Source: Candidatus Vicinibacter proximus (GTDB lineage: Bacteria > Bacteroidota > Bacteroidia > Chitinophagales > Saprospiraceae). Taken from it: DNA of 64,000 nt. This document shows, one piece after another, positions 1 to 7,877 of the stretch. The position numbers and the translations under genes were made by a program. Positions within the stretch are counted from its first letter, which is position 1. Each line of letters begins with the position of its first letter. The stretch covers positions 248,001 through 312,000 of the forward strand of contig JADJOE010000001.1 of NCBI GenBank assembly GCA_016713905.1, given 5' to 3'. The notes under the pieces were generated by a model. It saw nothing but the letters and a program-made list of their open reading frames with translations, searched no databases and was not told where the DNA came from.

Positions 1-1
1 A

Positions 2-958
2 AAACAGTATCTTGAAATGATGAATCATTCATATAACGATTGGGTAAAGCAATTTTCAAATTTAACTGCTGCCGATACGTTCAAGGGTATGAACAATATG
101 ACGGAAAGTCTGAATAAGTTCTTTGAACTATGGATGCCAATGTTTAAATCAATCCAAGACAAAACGTTTACTGCTGAGTCTTTTATGAATTCTTTGAATC
201 CAGAAAAATACAAATCTTTTGTGGACAGTTTCTTCAAATTTATGCCGGAAGAAGGTCAAAAGATGATGGAGCAAATGAATACACAATTTGTTCAGTATAT
301 GAAAAATATGGCTGAATCTGGATTTAGTGGTTATTCCTCCATGAAAAACCAGATGCAGCAAATTCCTGGAATGAACCAGAATCCTTATTCTAATGCTTGG
401 GATATGTATCACAATTGGAGAAATGCGATCAATGAAGCAGTTTCTCCTTTGACGAAACTTACCAACGAAAACGGCCCGACTAAAAATATCAAAATCTGGA
501 ATGACATTAACGACCTGATGGTGGAATTCAATATCAAAAATAATGAACTCCAGTACCTTGTATATCAAAATGGTCTTAAGGTCATGGATAAGCTTTCAGA
601 TAAAGTTGCAAATCAGTTGAAAGAAGGCAAAACAATTGATAGTTTCGTGAAATTGTATCAGGATTGGTTGGTTACAGGGGATGAGGTTTTCACCGAATTA
701 TTCAATGGCGACCAGTATAGCAAATTGATGACTGAAGTCAGCAGTCTTCAAATGAGACTTAAAAAGGACATTGATGATCAAATGGAAAGTATGTTCTTGG
801 TAAATTTGCCAATAGCGACTAGAACGGAGATGGATGAAGTGTATAAGAGTATTTATGATCTAAAGAAAATGTACAGAAATCTTGAAAAGATGTTCAGTGC
901 GGAAAAAACTGAACAAGAAAAGATTGTACCTGAAAACAAGTCATCCAAGAAAAAGTAA
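2..958 (+). CDS. phaE: PHA synthase class III subunit PhaE (5' end possibly outside window)
   Basis: PhaE is the non-catalytic partner of PhaC in class III polyhydroxyalkanoate synthases, acting at the surface of storage granules. The protein is soluble and helical, rich in Met, Lys and aromatic residues, with no signal peptide or membrane segment. Residues 264-274 counted from the ATG at 17 read LPIATRTEMDE, the conserved C-terminal block of PhaE, and a Lys-rich tail follows. The next gene is the catalytic subunit, which supports the call. The frame is open from base 2 through five plausible codons before the ATG at 17, so the true start may lie left of the window. The N-terminal two thirds of PhaE proteins are poorly conserved, so the call rests on the C-terminal block plus context. 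Confidence 0.85.
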   Translation, partial: KQYLEMMNHSYNDWVKQFSNLTAADTFKGMNNMTESLNKFFELWMPMFKSIQDKTFTAESFMNSLNPEKYKSFVDSFFKFMPEEGQKMMEQMNTQFVQYMKNMAESGFSGYSSMKNQMQQIPGMNQNPYSNAWDMYHNWRNAINEAVSPLTKLTNENGPTKNIKIWNDINDLMVEFNIKNNELQYLVYQNGLKVMDKLSDKVANQLKEGKTIDSFVKLYQDWLVTGDEVFTELFNGDQYSKLMTEVSSLQMRLKKDIDDQMESMFLVNLPIATRTEMDEVYKSIYDLKKMYRNLEKMFSAEKTEQEKIVPENKSSKKK

Positions 959-976
959 AATGAATTAAAGTTTTAT

Positions 977-1010
977 AAGCCTGGTTTTATAGCCAGGCTT
1001 TTTTATTTTT
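977..1010 (+). terminator. Rho-independent terminator after phaE
   Basis: An 8-bp perfect stem (AAGCCTGG / CCAGGCTT) with an 8-nt loop is followed by a T-rich run. It lies 19 nt after the phaE stop and before phaC, so the two synthase subunits are probably not on one uninterrupted transcript. Confidence 0.85.
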
Positions 1011-1011
1011 G
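1004..1011 (+). promoter_or_regulatory. Candidate -7 promoter element for phaC
   Basis: TATTTTTG fits the Bacteroidota -7 consensus TAnnTTTG and ends 22 nt before the phaC ATG. It overlaps the T-run of the preceding terminator. No clear TTTG -33 box is visible, so this is a moderate call. Confidence 0.4.
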
Positions 1012-1033
1012 CCACCCACATAAAACAAAATAT

Positions 1034-2086
1034 ATGATAAATACTAATTCCGTTTTTGGAGAGTTTATTGAAATTGGTGAAAAATTAAAAAAAGGATACA
1101 ATACGCTTAAATCAATAGAAAGTGTTGAAGTAGCTACAACACCTAAAGAGCTAGTTTGGTCTTGTGATAAAGTTCAAATGTTTCATTATATCAGAGAAAC
1201 TCCGGCCAAATGTAAAATCCCCGTTTTAGTTTCTTTTGCCATCATGAACAGACATGATGTTCTTGACCTTCAACCCGACCGAAGCCTAATGAAGAAATTG
1301 TTGGATGAGGGGCTTGACATATATATCATGGATTGGGGTTATCCTAGTAAGGCAGATCGTTTCCTTTCAATGGAGGATTATATTCTCGGATATATGGACG
1401 ATGCTATTGATTTTATTAGAAAATCCCATAAAATTGACAAAATCCATAAAATGGGAATTTGCCAAGGTGGGTTATTCAGTATGATTTATGCGTCAATTTT
1501 CCCAGAAAAACTCAAATCACTAACAACTTACGTAGCCCCTTATGATTTTAAGAACGCTAATTGTAATATGTTGTTTAAATGGACAAAATATGTGGATGTA
1601 GACACTATGGTCAATACCCAGGGAATAATTAGTGCTGATATGCTTAACAATGCCTTCAGTATGCTGAAACCAAGTATGGATATTGCAAAGTTTTTTGGCG
1701 TGCTTGAAATGATGGATGATCGGGAAAAGTTGATGAATTTTTTAAGAATGGAAAAATGGAAAAATGACTGTCCTGATTTAAGTGGAGAAATGTACAGAAA
1801 ATATATTAAAGATCTTTTCAGAGATAACAAACTCGTAAATGGTCAATTTGAGTTGGATGGTAAGATTGTAGACTTAAAAAACATGACGGTTCCGTTTTTA
1901 AATGTATATGCAACGGAAGATAATATTATTCCAAACGAATCTACTATTTCTGTAATGGATAAAATTGGTAGTAATGACAAGCAACTTTATGCTTTCCCAG
2001 GTGGACATATCGGCGTGTTCGTTGGTGCTAAATCTCAAAAGGAACTTGCGCCTAGCGTAGCTAAATGGGTGATTGAACGTTCTTAA
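1034..2086 (+). CDS. phaC: PHA synthase class III catalytic subunit PhaC
   Basis: PhaC polymerises hydroxyacyl-CoA into polyhydroxyalkanoate. At 350 aa it has the short class III size. It is an alpha/beta-hydrolase fold protein with the modified lipase box GICQGG at residues 141-146, which puts the nucleophile at Cys143. The downstream Asp296 (in YATEDN) and His325 (in PGGHIG) sit at a constant offset of six residues from the Allochromatium PhaC triad I remember (C149, D302, H331). The neighbour phaE completes the two-subunit enzyme. No phaA, phaB or phasin gene is visible in the window, so monomer supply must be encoded elsewhere. The ATG start at 1034 is preceded by a -7-like promoter. Confidence 0.95.
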   Translation: MINTNSVFGEFIEIGEKLKKGYNTLKSIESVEVATTPKELVWSCDKVQMFHYIRETPAKCKIPVLVSFAIMNRHDVLDLQPDRSLMKKLLDEGLDIYIMDWGYPSKADRFLSMEDYILGYMDDAIDFIRKSHKIDKIHKMGICQGGLFSMIYASIFPEKLKSLTTYVAPYDFKNANCNMLFKWTKYVDVDTMVNTQGIISADMLNNAFSMLKPSMDIAKFFGVLEMMDDREKLMNFLRMEKWKNDCPDLSGEMYRKYIKDLFRDNKLVNGQFELDGKIVDLKNMTVPFLNVYATEDNIIPNESTISVMDKIGSNDKQLYAFPGGHIGVFVGAKSQKELAPSVAKWVIERS

Positions 2087-2106
2087 TAAATATTTTTTTA
2101 ATTGTA

Positions 2107-2141
2107 AAAAGCCGCTTAAAATTCCTTTTAAGCGGCTTTTT
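2107..2141. terminator. Bidirectional terminator between phaC and the DUF2541-like gene
   Basis: A 15-bp perfect inverted repeat (AAAAGCCGCTTAAAA and its complement) around a TTCC loop has A- and T-runs at its ends. It lies between two convergent genes and can stop transcription from both sides. Confidence 0.9.
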
Positions 2142-2150
2142 AAATAGAGC

Positions 2151-2576
2151 TTAATGCCTGCCCCAAACTTCAACTATTGCCTGTTTGTTTCGATAATTCT
2201 TAGTGTCATACCACAAGACTATCTTCTTGATGACCCTTTTATTACCTTCAAGATCAATTACCCTACTTTCAGACCCTGCCTTAAATTCTTCTTTAAGTTC
2301 AATAGCCTGTTCCGTCCCATCACCATAGACCACCACACACCTGTGCATATTTATTCCGGATCTTTTTACCCTAATCTGTATAGACTTGAATAATCCATCA
2401 TTTCCTCCTACCAAAATTTCATCTCTGTCAAGATTAAATTTTGCTGCTTTAGTCCCTAAAAGTTCCCATTTAGGCTGCATAACAACACTTACATTCTTTT
2501 CTGGAAAGGCTCCCAATGATTTTGATCCTAGGAAAACACCTAAGAGCACCAAGTAAATTTGAATTTGTTTTTGCAT
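2151..2576 (-). CDS. Secreted DUF2541-like protein
   Basis: A small 141-aa exported protein of unknown function. Residues 1-23 form a signal peptide (MQKQIQ followed by a hydrophobic stretch). The mature part is predicted to be all beta. It shows the pattern I associate with DUF2541 (YaaI-like) proteins: W-x-L-L-G near residue 37, D-R-D-E-I near 52, VYGDG near 84, a VIDL segment near 105 and a terminal VWGRH. That family is periplasmic with no established activity. The gene stands alone, convergent with phaC, with a bidirectional terminator between them. The family assignment is from pattern memory, not a search. Confidence 0.6.
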   Translation of the reverse strand: MQKQIQIYLVLLGVFLGSKSLGAFPEKNVSVVMQPKWELLGTKAAKFNLDRDEILVGGNDGLFKSIQIRVKRSGINMHRCVVVYGDGTEQAIELKEEFKAGSESRVIDLEGNKRVIKKIVLWYDTKNYRNKQAIVEVWGRH

Positions 2577-2677
2577 ATTTTTTTCTCTTTTGACTCCTAC
2601 TTTTATGAAAGGTTTAAAAAATTAAACTGGAGAAATTAGAGTTTGACCTCTTTTATGAATATTTAGCTCCCAATCTA

Positions 2678-3376
2678 CTACTCCGGATATGTTTTATAAG
2701 AGAATATTTTTTTCCCTTTTTTTAATTGGTTAATTGATTTAAGCGATTCTTTGCTTCTTATAAGAGCAATTATATAGGTTCCAAATAATGTCAAAACAGC
2801 AACTAAAAAAGCTGATGTATAAATCCATTCAAGTATCAAAGAGGAATTGGGATAAATGGGCTTAATAAAAAGAGAAGAACAAATTGCCAAAGAAATTGTA
2901 ATGATTAATAAAAGTATTACCAATGCGATAGGCTTTTTCAATTTTGAAAGATTCTTCGACAATATTAATGAAAAAAGTTTTTCCCTTATATTCACATTTT
3001 CGGAATTCATCCTGTTAAGTTCAGAATACAAATTCATGGCCTTTTCTGTTTCTCTTTGGCTAATGAATAGCTGCGCTTTCAATTCAAGTATTTCGGAATA
3101 AATTCTTTTATGGTTTTCTTCAAAAGTTTCTTGGTTTAATATTTCTTGTACAAGATTGTCTGCCAGATTTTGAAAGTACTTTGTTCTTTCAAGGAAAAAT
3201 AAAGCTTTTAGATATACCATTTTTATTTCCACAGATTCTTCAAAAGGTAATTGATCTATTTCCTTAGAATAACGTGCAAAGAAAGAAACATGATCATAAT
3301 ATGACTTTACAGGAATATTCCTGAATCTTTCAAATATCCGCGAATGTGGAACCTTATCTTTTGGTAGACTAGTCAT
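2678..3376 (-). CDS. Helical protein with two C-terminal membrane segments
   Basis: I do not recognise this 232-aa protein. The first 145 residues are soluble and helical, with a weak tetratricopeptide-like pattern near residues 95-125. Two membrane helices follow, at about 149-171 and 181-205, and then a basic tail. The ATG at 3376 was chosen because it overlaps the stop of the upstream cyclase gene in the 8-nt string ATGACTAG, a typical translational-coupling arrangement. The longer reading frame from 3415 would overlap by 47 nt. It is the last gene of the long minus-strand operon. Role unknown. Confidence 0.6.
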   Translation of the reverse strand: MTSLPKDKVPHSRIFERFRNIPVKSYYDHVSFFARYSKEIDQLPFEESVEIKMVYLKALFFLERTKYFQNLADNLVQEILNQETFEENHKRIYSEILELKAQLFISQRETEKAMNLYSELNRMNSENVNIREKLFSLILSKNLSKLKKPIALVILLLIITISLAICSSLFIKPIYPNSSLILEWIYTSAFLVAVLTLFGTYIIALIRSKESLKSINQLKKGKKIFSYKTYPE

Positions 3377-4124
3377 TTGTAATTGGATATAATATAGGTC
3401 TTGATGGCACCGCATCTAATGATAAAGGAGCCATATGTAAAAATAATATATTTTCTCCATCAGGAAATTCATTTGGAATATAGACCAATTCTGTAATGGT
3501 GCATGAATTTGCTCTTTCCCCTTTCCAAAAAGTTCTATGAGACAATAAACTTCCACCATCCTCTTCTCTATCAACGGAGGGAAAATCAACGAATAAATGT
3601 TTTATACCCTTTTGAACTATATATTCCATAGCATCTACAGAGAGGTAAACTGGGTTTGTTCCTGAATAGTGCTTTGTTTTTTTAAATTCTGTATTTGGTA
3701 ATGTCCTGATTGTTAATGTCTCCGAAACAACATCTCCTAATAATTGTTCTAGAGTAAATCTTTCAATGACTAAATCCCCATCATCCCGTTTTGTTGGGTA
3801 AACAGAACATAAGTGGTTTTTAAAAATATACTTTTTTAAAATTTCATTGACAGAAATGAAATCTTTTGTGATATGTCCTACACATTCCGTATGCGTACCA
3901 TTTCCGTGAACATTTAGTTTTACATTGCTAAAATTTACAGGCCCACCCTCCTTTACTGATCCAACAAATGATCCCATTTTTACTGGATTGCTTTCAAAAA
4001 ATGGAGCATAAAAGCAGTTCACCTGTTCAACACCTTCTTTAAAGGAAATAGAAATATCCACCCCTTGGTCAAGGTCAATTTTTATACCCCCTTCTATGGA
4101 TATTTTGCTAATCTCTTTTATCAT
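3369..4124 (-). CDS. Cyclase family protein (kynurenine formamidase-like metal hydrolase)
   Basis: A 251-aa member of the cyclase family (KynB / arylformamidase-like, PF04199), which uses a bound metal to hydrolyse amides or cyclic compounds. The metal-binding region is visible as H-G-N-G-T-H-T-E at residues 73-80. The family usually reads HGTHxD, so the last acidic ligand here is Glu instead of Asp. The SVDREEDGG segment and a C-terminal proline-rich end also fit. The ATG at 4124 begins one base after the nadK stop; the alternative TTG at 4142 would overlap nadK. No other tryptophan-degradation gene is near, so a true formamidase role is uncertain. Confidence 0.75.
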   Translation of the reverse strand: MIKEISKISIEGGIKIDLDQGVDISISFKEGVEQVNCFYAPFFESNPVKMGSFVGSVKEGGPVNFSNVKLNVHGNGTHTECVGHITKDFISVNEILKKYIFKNHLCSVYPTKRDDGDLVIERFTLEQLLGDVVSETLTIRTLPNTEFKKTKHYSGTNPVYLSVDAMEYIVQKGIKHLFVDFPSVDREEDGGSLLSHRTFWKGERANSCTITELVYIPNEFPDGENILFLHMAPLSLDAVPSRPILYPITND

Positions 4125-4125
4125 T

Positions 4126-5010
4126 TTAATTTCTTTGGTCAAGGCCCCAGTTCAATTTTGTATGAATGGTTTTTAGAAAACTAACTGGCTGCAATTGTAT
4201 TAGGCGAACATTATACTCGCATTTTCGAATTGCCAACTGGTGTCCGGAATGAATTATTTCTTTACGTGAGTCTAGTGTACACAAAAAGTTTTCTGATCGG
4301 CCTTCAACCTCAAAGGATAATACCGAATGGTCTGGTATCACAATTGGTCTCACATTAAGGTTATGAGGCGCAACCGGAGTAATTACCAGACTTGAAGAAT
4401 CTGGAAAAATTATTGGTCCTCCACAAGAAAGAGAATACCCTGTAGAACCTGTAGGAGATGCTACAATTAGTCCATCCGCCCAATAAGAGTTAAGAAAATC
4501 ACCATTAATATAGGTATGAATAGTAATCATTGAAGAATTGTCCCTTTTTAGGATGGTAAAATCATTCAATGCGATCGGAATTTCTCCAAAAAGGTTTTCA
4601 TTGCTGTCTAACTTTAATAGGCTTCTTTCCTCAATCTCATAACTTCCAGTAACCAGTTGATATACAGCATCCGGAATTAATTTTTTTTCAATACTTGCTA
4701 AGAATCCTAGCCTTCCCATATTTATACCTAAGATCGGAACTTTACTGTCTCTTACCAGAGTCACTGCCTGTAAAATTGTTCCATCTCCACCCAAACTCAA
4801 TAAACACGCCGGCTTAATATTCAGAATATCCGTATAAGTAGACCAGGTCCTATCTTTATATCTATCCTGTAATTCCTTGGGTAATTCCTCTAAATACTCC
4901 TGATATATCCAAAAAGCTGTTTTGTTTTCATTCAGTTGAACTAATAGACCAAGTAAATGGGTAAGATCTTCTACTTTTATCTTCTGTCCGAATATTAAAA
5001 TTTTTGTCAA
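4126..5010 (-). CDS. nadK: NAD kinase
   Basis: This enzyme phosphorylates NAD to NADP in the cytosol. The 294-aa protein has the hallmark GGDGT at residues 74-78, the ND pair at 149-150 and the SPTGSTGYSLSCGGP segment starting near residue 185. These motifs form the NAD-binding and catalytic site of the family. The start codon is TTG at 5010, overlapping the TGA stop of the upstream Omp85-like gene by four bases (TTGA). The next in-frame Met is inside the fold, so TTG is required. It is part of the long minus-strand operon. Confidence 0.95.
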   Translation of the reverse strand: MTKILIFGQKIKVEDLTHLLGLLVQLNENKTAFWIYQEYLEELPKELQDRYKDRTWSTYTDILNIKPACLLSLGGDGTILQAVTLVRDSKVPILGINMGRLGFLASIEKKLIPDAVYQLVTGSYEIEERSLLKLDSNENLFGEIPIALNDFTILKRDNSSMITIHTYINGDFLNSYWADGLIVASPTGSTGYSLSCGGPIIFPDSSSLVITPVAPHNLNVRPIVIPDHSVLSFEVEGRSENFLCTLDSRKEIIHSGHQLAIRKCEYNVRLIQLQPVSFLKTIHTKLNWGLDQRN

Positions 5011-6419
5011 AAGGCTGATTTTGTGTGGATAAAAATACCCATTTCTTTTAAATGATTAACAGAATAATTTAGTTGAATCTTTAAAGTGTTATTCAATAAA
5101 ATATCTATTCCTGTTGTGATACTGTAAAGATACTTATTAGAAAGTGGATTATATTCACTATAAAATGGATCCCTAATATACCCGACATTAAAGTTTGCTT
5201 TTATATCAACTATTGCATCAAGTTTTATCTTTGGTTCTGAACGCAGAGGTTTAAATATTCCTTTTTTAAATCTAATCAACTCCAGGTACACTCCATATGT
5301 ACTATAAAAATAATCCAAACCATCAATTACATAGTATTCATATCCTTCTATCTGATTTTGATATCCTAAAGATCTATATAAGTTAAACGCAGGTTTCTTT
5401 CGTGTGATACCGTGACCTGCTGTCAAAAATAAAACTGATCTGGTCTTCCTATTTAGTCTTTTTGCAACCAATGCTGCTTCTGAGATGGTGAACAAATTTT
5501 GTTCATTTCTGAAACCAATCCCTGTCTTAATTAAACCACAAAATAATCTCATTCCGGCATTGGGTCGACTGACGTTATCTATTGATGAATATTGTCCTTC
5601 CAAATTAATTTTGAAAAATTCCTGCGTTGTATTTCCAGACAACAAATAGTCTGGATTTAAAAATCCGATTGACGAATGAATTACATTCTTATTAAAACCC
5701 AAAATAACCCTATAAGTAAACAGCCTGTTGGGTCTCCATAAAAACTCTGTATACGCCTCTGATCTATACAACAATATTTCTTTTTCATTTTTATAAAATA
5801 TTGCTTCGTTTTTTCTTGTCACATAATTCACCTCATGAAAAGTTTGATATAAACCTCCCATTTTAAGTCCAATATTATATCTTTTACTGACATATGGATA
5901 TTCATAACTTAATTCATGTTTATCAGTATATCCTGTGTGATACAATACTTTTAATTTATCTTTTCGTCCTGTTAAATTATAGTGATAAAGTTTTAAACCG
6001 ATGTTTGTTCTTTTCAAAGAATGGTCAAATGTATTCCACCAGACATTAAAATTTCTATCTGCCAATTCAAAAATTATTGCAGGAAAAACCAACCAATTTT
6101 CTCTAACAAATATTTGAAAACTAATATTGCAATGACCAGTTAATTCAACCACATATTTCACATCTACTGTAGAAAACAAATTTGTTCTAATTAAATCCGT
6201 TTCAATCTCTCTAACTTTTTGATCTAAATTATTTAATAATATTGTCTCACCTTTCAAAATCCTTGTTTCCAATATTAAAACCCAGGTCTTTGTTTTTTCT
6301 AAACCTGTGAATGTAATTGTATCTATAACCAAAGTGTCACAACTTGAAATCTGGTTTATTTGAGGATAAACCATGGTGGGGCTAATTAATAATAAAAAAA
6401 TTATTAAATGCCTATACAT
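5007..6419 (-). CDS. Omp85/BamA-like outer membrane protein with one POTRA domain
   Basis: A 470-aa exported protein. Residues 1-20 are a signal peptide ending near VYPQ. Residues of about 30-115 read as one POTRA domain (DTITFTGLEKT, then TRILKGE, DLIRTNLFSTVDV). The rest is rich in alternating aromatic strands typical of a surface-antigen beta-barrel, ending in Phe as outer-membrane proteins do. BamA itself carries five POTRA domains and is much longer, so this is a short relative, possibly for assembly or translocation of particular outer-membrane partners. Its stop overlaps the nadK TTG start and its start overlaps the CBS gene by 8 nt, so it is co-translated with cytosolic enzymes. Confidence 0.75.
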   Translation of the reverse strand: MYRHLIIFLLLISPTMVYPQINQISSCDTLVIDTITFTGLEKTKTWVLILETRILKGETILLNNLDQKVREIETDLIRTNLFSTVDVKYVVELTGHCNISFQIFVRENWLVFPAIIFELADRNFNVWWNTFDHSLKRTNIGLKLYHYNLTGRKDKLKVLYHTGYTDKHELSYEYPYVSKRYNIGLKMGGLYQTFHEVNYVTRKNEAIFYKNEKEILLYRSEAYTEFLWRPNRLFTYRVILGFNKNVIHSSIGFLNPDYLLSGNTTQEFFKINLEGQYSSIDNVSRPNAGMRLFCGLIKTGIGFRNEQNLFTISEAALVAKRLNRKTRSVLFLTAGHGITRKKPAFNLYRSLGYQNQIEGYEYYVIDGLDYFYSTYGVYLELIRFKKGIFKPLRSEPKIKLDAIVDIKANFNVGYIRDPFYSEYNPLSNKYLYSITTGIDILLNNTLKIQLNYSVNHLKEMGIFIHTKSAF

Positions 6420-7068
6420 TTAGAAAGTGCATAAATTCATCATACCTATCTTTAAATAGATCTACATAAACTCCATCCGAAAAGACACTTTTTATTTCAA
6501 TTTCATGTCTGTAAAAATGGTTTATGATCGCCTGTGGATCTTCTTTATTGATTCTCAAGGTGACAAGTATTTCATTTTCATCAGAGGGTTCTGTGATAAA
6601 ACTACTCAAAATTATTCCATTATGCTCTTCCACAATTTGTGACAACAGGACCAATGAATAATCCAGTCTTCTTATGGATAACACAAGAACACTTCCTGGT
6701 TCCTGCGTAGAAAAGTTTTGACAGAAATATCGAATCAAGTCTGGCTTTGTAACACAACCAATATACGAATTATCTAAATTTACAATTGGCAAACAACTTA
6801 TTTCGTTTTTCAACATCATTGACCATAATCGAATAAATTGATCTTCTGGTTTAGCTGCTGCAATTGAAAATATATTTCTTTCTGTTATTTCTAGTTCGGG
6901 TTTATTTTCATGTAATAAATTTGCATTGATGAGTCCAATATATTTTCCCTGCGAGACGACAGGTATATGACTAATTTGGTTTTCCTGCATATACTGTAGT
7001 GCTGTGTTTTTTGCACCGCCTAGTTTTAGCGGAATTATTTGACTAGAAATTAAATTATTATTGATCAT
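6412..7068 (-). CDS. CBS-pair protein with C-terminal ACT-like domain
   Basis: A 218-aa cytosolic protein. Residues of about 8-55 and 70-118 form two CBS motifs, recognised from the ISHIPVV...IGLIN and ISCLPIV...IGCVTKPDL patterns, which usually bind adenine nucleotides. Residues of about 130-205 resemble an ACT-type regulatory fold (VLVLSIRRLDYSLVLLSQIVEE). No catalytic domain is present. It sits two genes upstream of nadK, and CBS-only proteins beside NAD kinase genes are familiar to me from other Bacteroidota, so a nucleotide-sensing role is plausible but inferred. It overlaps the TM2 gene by 4 nt and the Omp85-like gene by 8 nt. Confidence 0.75.
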   Translation of the reverse strand: MINNNLISSQIIPLKLGGAKNTALQYMQENQISHIPVVSQGKYIGLINANLLHENKPELEITERNIFSIAAAKPEDQFIRLWSMMLKNEISCLPIVNLDNSYIGCVTKPDLIRYFCQNFSTQEPGSVLVLSIRRLDYSLVLLSQIVEEHNGIILSSFITEPSDENEILVTLRINKEDPQAIINHFYRHEIEIKSVFSDGVYVDLFKDRYDEFMHFLNV

Positions 7069-7877
7069 TTAAAAGGATCATTTATTCTTTTCTCAAAGTA
7101 ACTTCCATAACCACCCTTGTTTTCAACCACAACCTGCTCTTTACTTCGACTTAGTTCTAAAACTTGTTCCTGCTCGGTTTTGTTCAGACTTTCCAAAATT
7201 TCCGGACTTAGTCTGAATTGATTGGTTCGAAATGCTTCAAATTCTGGCATAACTCTGATGAAAGATAAAGATTCATGGGTCATAATTTTATCGAAATCAC
7301 TAAACCCCAAAGAAGTCGCCTCATCCAAATGTTTAAAAGCTTCCTTTGCTTTTTCGCTTAGTGAATAGGCACATGCTATATTAAAATGCGTTGATGTATC
7401 GCTGGAATTAAGGTCTAAGGCTAACTTAAATTCTTCAATAGCGCCCTTCAAGTCATAGTTTTTAAATTTTTTTATACCACTCTGCTTGTGAGATTCACTT
7501 TTCTTTTTACTTTTATATAAATCAAAATATCCTCTTCTGCTTTTTTGTGTAGTATTCTCATCTTCATCTAACAAAATATATCTTCCTTGACGAGAACTTT
7601 GTTCCTTTGTTTGATCCCTTCTATTCCCATATCTGTCCCTGAAATTGTGACTATTGTATCTACGATCAAACTCATTTTGGTCCATCATCAGTAACCTGTA
7701 TGCATCATACCATCCTATTAATGTAGATAGAGGAAAATTCAATATCTTGAAAAAGCTCATCCAGAAATAAATACCTATGTATAATAATCCCAATTCTGGT
7801 TGCCTTAGATAAAATCTGTGCACTCCAAACCCTCCAGCCATAATTGCTAATAAAACCGCAACCCATTTATTTTTCAT
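7065..7877 (-). CDS. TM2-domain protein with TPR-like repeat
   Basis: A 270-aa membrane protein. Residues 1-65 form a TM2 domain: Lys-rich start, first helix with GGFGVHRFYLRQPELG, a second helix, and a GWYDAYRLL turn. A charged, low-complexity linker rich in Arg, Asp and Gln covers about 70-130. Residues of about 134-200 look like one or two tetratricopeptide repeats (GAIEEFKLALDLNSSDTSTH, then AFKHLDEATSLGF). The combination suggests a membrane-anchored protein-interaction module. It overlaps both neighbours, by 4 nt downstream and 11 nt upstream, so it is coupled to the phosphatase gene. Function unknown. Confidence 0.7.
   Translation of the reverse strand: MKNKWVAVLLAIMAGGFGVHRFYLRQPELGLLYIGIYFWMSFFKILNFPLSTLIGWYDAYRLLMMDQNEFDRRYNSHNFRDRYGNRRDQTKEQSSRQGRYILLDEDENTTQKSRRGYFDLYKSKKKSESHKQSGIKKFKNYDLKGAIEEFKLALDLNSSDTSTHFNIACAYSLSEKAKEAFKHLDEATSLGFSDFDKIMTHESLSFIRVMPEFEAFRTNQFRLSPEILESLNKTEQEQVLELSRSKEQVVVENKGGYGSYFEKRINDPFK

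Noticed and set aside
1898..2173. Antisense frames inside phaC and similar shadow frames elsewhere
   Set aside because: They lie opposite strongly supported genes and show no domain or signal of their own.
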